Source of the DNA: Alphaproteobacteria bacterium
GTDB taxonomy: Bacteria; Pseudomonadota; Alphaproteobacteria; UBA8366
DNA length: 7,240 nt
NCBI GenBank assembly: GCA_029861675.1
Contig: JAOTYV010000256.1
Coordinates: 1-7,240, forward strand
Direction of reading: 5' to 3'
Of this stretch, positions 6,079-7,240 are shown one piece after another. The notes beneath the pieces are model-generated. The model made no database searches. It was not told the origin of the DNA and saw only the letters and a list, made by a program, of their open reading frames with translations. The translations under genes and the position numbers were made by a program. The number at the start of each line of letters is the position of its first letter. The first letter of the stretch is position 1.

Positions 6079-6996
6079 CTATGCGGCGGGCGCCTGCAAA
6101 CGCTGTTCGCCCAGAAGTTGCGGCGTTTCGCGTTTGAAAAGCACCACGAGTTCGTCCATGACGGCGCGCACGCTCGGCACACGGCGCAAATCCGGATGAA
6201 CGATCAGATGCTGCGTCGCGGTCAAATCATCAAGCGGCGGCGACAGGCGGATCAGGTTTGCCTCCCGATCGCCGGCGAAGCAGGGAAGAACGCCCAGTCC
6301 CACGCCCTTGCGCACCGCCTCATGCAGAACCAGCCCGTTGTTGACGCGTACCGACGGTACTGCGCCATCGAGCATGCGGAGCAGCCATTTCTGACTTGCG
6401 AAATAGGCGTGCTCTTCGTCGAAGCCGACCCAATCGCAGCCGGTGTAGCGTGCTTCCGTCCGCGCGGCGGGGTTGCTTTCGACGAATTCGGCCGCTCCGT
6501 ACACCGCGTAAGCGATGTGGCCGAGCTTGCGGGCGATCAGCCCGGTGCTTGCCGGCAAACATTCGCGCAGAACGATGTCCGCTTCGCGTTTGGACAGGTT
6601 GGCATTCTGATGCGCCACCGCGAGTTCAATTTCGATTTCGGGCAATTGAGCGCGCAGGACTCCAATATGGTCCGTCAGAAATTGGGCCATGAGCTCGAAA
6701 ATCGAAAGCCGCACCGTTCCGCTGACCCGGTCGGCGAGCGTCGCCTGCCGCCGTTGCAGCGCGTCCGCCGTCCGCTCCATGTCTTCCGCCAGCGGCAGCA
6801 GTTCGGCACCGGCGGTGGTCGGCACGAACCCGTCGGGCAGGCGATCGAACAGGCGCGCCGACAGGGTTTGCTCGAGGGTACGCAGCCGCCGTCCCACGGT
6901 CGGCTGGGTGACTTTGAGAACGCGCGCCGCCGCGGACAAATTGCCCTTCCGGGCAATCGCGAGGAACACGCGCATGTCATCCCAATTCATCGTCAT
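6079..6996 (-). CDS. LysR-type transcriptional regulator
   Basis: DNA-binding regulator, 305 residues, a standard length for the family. The winged helix-turn-helix occupies about 5-64, with the conserved run NLSAAARVLKVTQPTVGRRL (19-38) followed by LEQTLSARLFDR (41-52). A linker helix runs to about 90. The effector-binding domain starts near 93 (SGTVRLSIFELMAQFL) and includes the late KGVGLGVLPCFAGD block (230-243). The start is the ATG at 6996, since a perfect AGGAGG sits 5 nt upstream; reading from a TTG at 7026 would translate through that ribosome site. It converges on the dehalogenase-like gene with 16 bp between stops and is divergent from the gene at 7154. LysR regulators often control a divergent neighbour and themselves, so the target may be the gene at 7154 and not the dehalogenase. 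The effector is unknown. Confidence 0.93.
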   Translation of the reverse strand: MTMNWDDMRVFLAIARKGNLSAAARVLKVTQPTVGRRLRTLEQTLSARLFDRLPDGFVPTTAGAELLPLAEDMERTADALQRRQATLADRVSGTVRLSIFELMAQFLTDHIGVLRAQLPEIEIELAVAHQNANLSKREADIVLRECLPASTGLIARKLGHIAYAVYGAAEFVESNPAARTEARYTGCDWVGFDEEHAYFASQKWLLRMLDGAVPSVRVNNGLVLHEAVRKGVGLGVLPCFAGDREANLIRLSPPLDDLTATQHLIVHPDLRRVPSVRAVMDELVVLFKRETPQLLGEQRLQAPAA

Positions 6997-7153
6997 GGAG
7001 TCCTCCTGTCGTGCAGGCGGCGGCAAATAGCACCCAACAATTATGTTTAGAGGTTATGCGATATTGAAAAGAGCACAACAGAAATATTCAGGCTATCTCT
7101 AAAATCAGACAATGGATTTCAATCGCGACAACTGGTGTTAGGATCGCTGCTCC
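6997..7153. promoter_or_regulatory. Divergent control region between LysR regulator and gene at 7154
   Basis: 157 bp, visibly more AT-rich than the flanking genes between about 7036 and 7120, as expected for promoters in a GC-rich genome. It contains an imperfect palindrome AACA-ATTA-TGTT (7036-7047) and an ATATT...AATAT inverted pair (7061-7065 and 7083-7087). TTGAAA at 7064-7069 could be a -35 element for the plus-strand gene, but no good -10 follows at normal spacing. It is a candidate site for LysR autoregulation; no specific operator can be called. Confidence 0.45.
7002..7007 (-). promoter_or_regulatory. Ribosome binding site deciding the LysR regulator start
   Basis: A perfect AGGAGG on the minus strand, 5 nt before the ATG at 6996. 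It lies inside the longer reading frame that begins with TTG at 7026 and so favours the shorter product. Confidence 0.88.
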
Positions 7154-7240
7154 ATGTATTTCGACACAAAACTCTGGCAATTCACCGACGGCGTCCGCCT
7201 GCGTATCGCGGGCGCGGTTTTGTTGGGCGTCGCGGCCGCG
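7154..7240 (+). CDS. N-terminus of a probable membrane protein, possibly ABC exporter half-transporter (partial)
   Basis: 29 codons open to the right edge, starting ATG at 7154 with AGGA (7139-7142) about 10 nt upstream. The peptide opens MYFDTKLWQFTDGVRLRIAG and continues into a hydrophobic run (AVLLGVAAA), consistent with a short cytoplasmic lead into a first membrane helix. The phrase F-D-x-x-LW-x-x-T-x-GVR-x-RI resembles, from memory, the start of alphaproteobacterial ABC exporters with fused permease and ATPase domains (CydC/CydD-like). Too little is visible to confirm this, and no Walker motif is in range. It is divergent from the LysR gene. Confidence 0.55.
   Translation, partial: MYFDTKLWQFTDGVRLRIAGAVLLGVAAA

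Noticed and set aside
5986..7050. 354-codon open frame on the plus strand, opposite the LysR gene
   Set aside because: The minus-strand frame is an unmistakable LysR protein with a strong ribosome site. The plus-strand product is Arg/His/Gln-rich without domain features, as expected for an antisense shadow in GC-rich DNA, and it overlaps the end of the hydrolase.
1..7240. Search for CRISPR arrays, insertion sequences, tRNA genes or a defence or other novel system
   Set aside because: I saw no regularly spaced repeats, no transposase-like product, no tRNA-like fold and no unassigned stretch over 300 bp; all gene-length frames on the coding strands fit known families.

Overview
The window looks like ordinary chromosome from a GC-rich alphaproteobacterium. 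The evidence is the aapJ-aapQ-aapM-aapP order of a general (polar) L-amino-acid ABC importer, typical of Rhizobiales, Rhodospirillales and Rhodobacterales (bztABCD in the last), together with codon usage dominated by G/C third positions. A genus cannot be named from the sequence. There is no mobile element, CRISPR array, tRNA or rRNA, and I see no clear sign of recent transfer.

Layout. Positions 1-3772 (minus strand) carry the importer operon, transcribed right to left: aapJ (periplasmic binding protein, GTG start at 3772), a strong 13-bp hairpin between aapJ and aapQ, aapQ and aapM (the two permeases, joined stop-to-start as TAGATG), and aapP (ATPase, cut by the left edge after 119 residues). 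Together they would form a complete importer that captures an amino acid in the periplasm and moves it inward at the cost of ATP. Upstream, on the same strand, is a major facilitator superfamily (MFS) transporter (3921-5051). It is separated from aapJ by 148 bp and is probably a different transcription unit.

Positions 5052-5186 form a 135-bp divergent control region between the MFS gene and a plus-strand alpha/beta hydrolase (5187-6062). The hydrolase has every catalytic and halide-binding residue I know of in fluoroacetate/haloacetate dehalogenases. A LysR-type regulator (6079-6996, minus strand) converges on it with only 16 bp between stop codons. Past a 157-bp AT-richer gap, a plus-strand gene begins at 7154 and runs off the right edge; its first 29 residues look like the start of an ABC exporter half-transporter or other membrane protein.

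Functional reading. The left half is conserved housekeeping transport. The right half is the accessory part: a dehalogenase-like hydrolase back to back with an MFS transporter and next to a LysR regulator. This is a plausible small unit for using or detoxifying a haloacid or other small carboxylate, but the substrate and the regulatory link are inference. I found no convincing evidence for an undescribed system. The dehalogenase/MFS/LysR neighbourhood, the palindromes in its control region and the aapJ-aapQ hairpin most deserve a second look.
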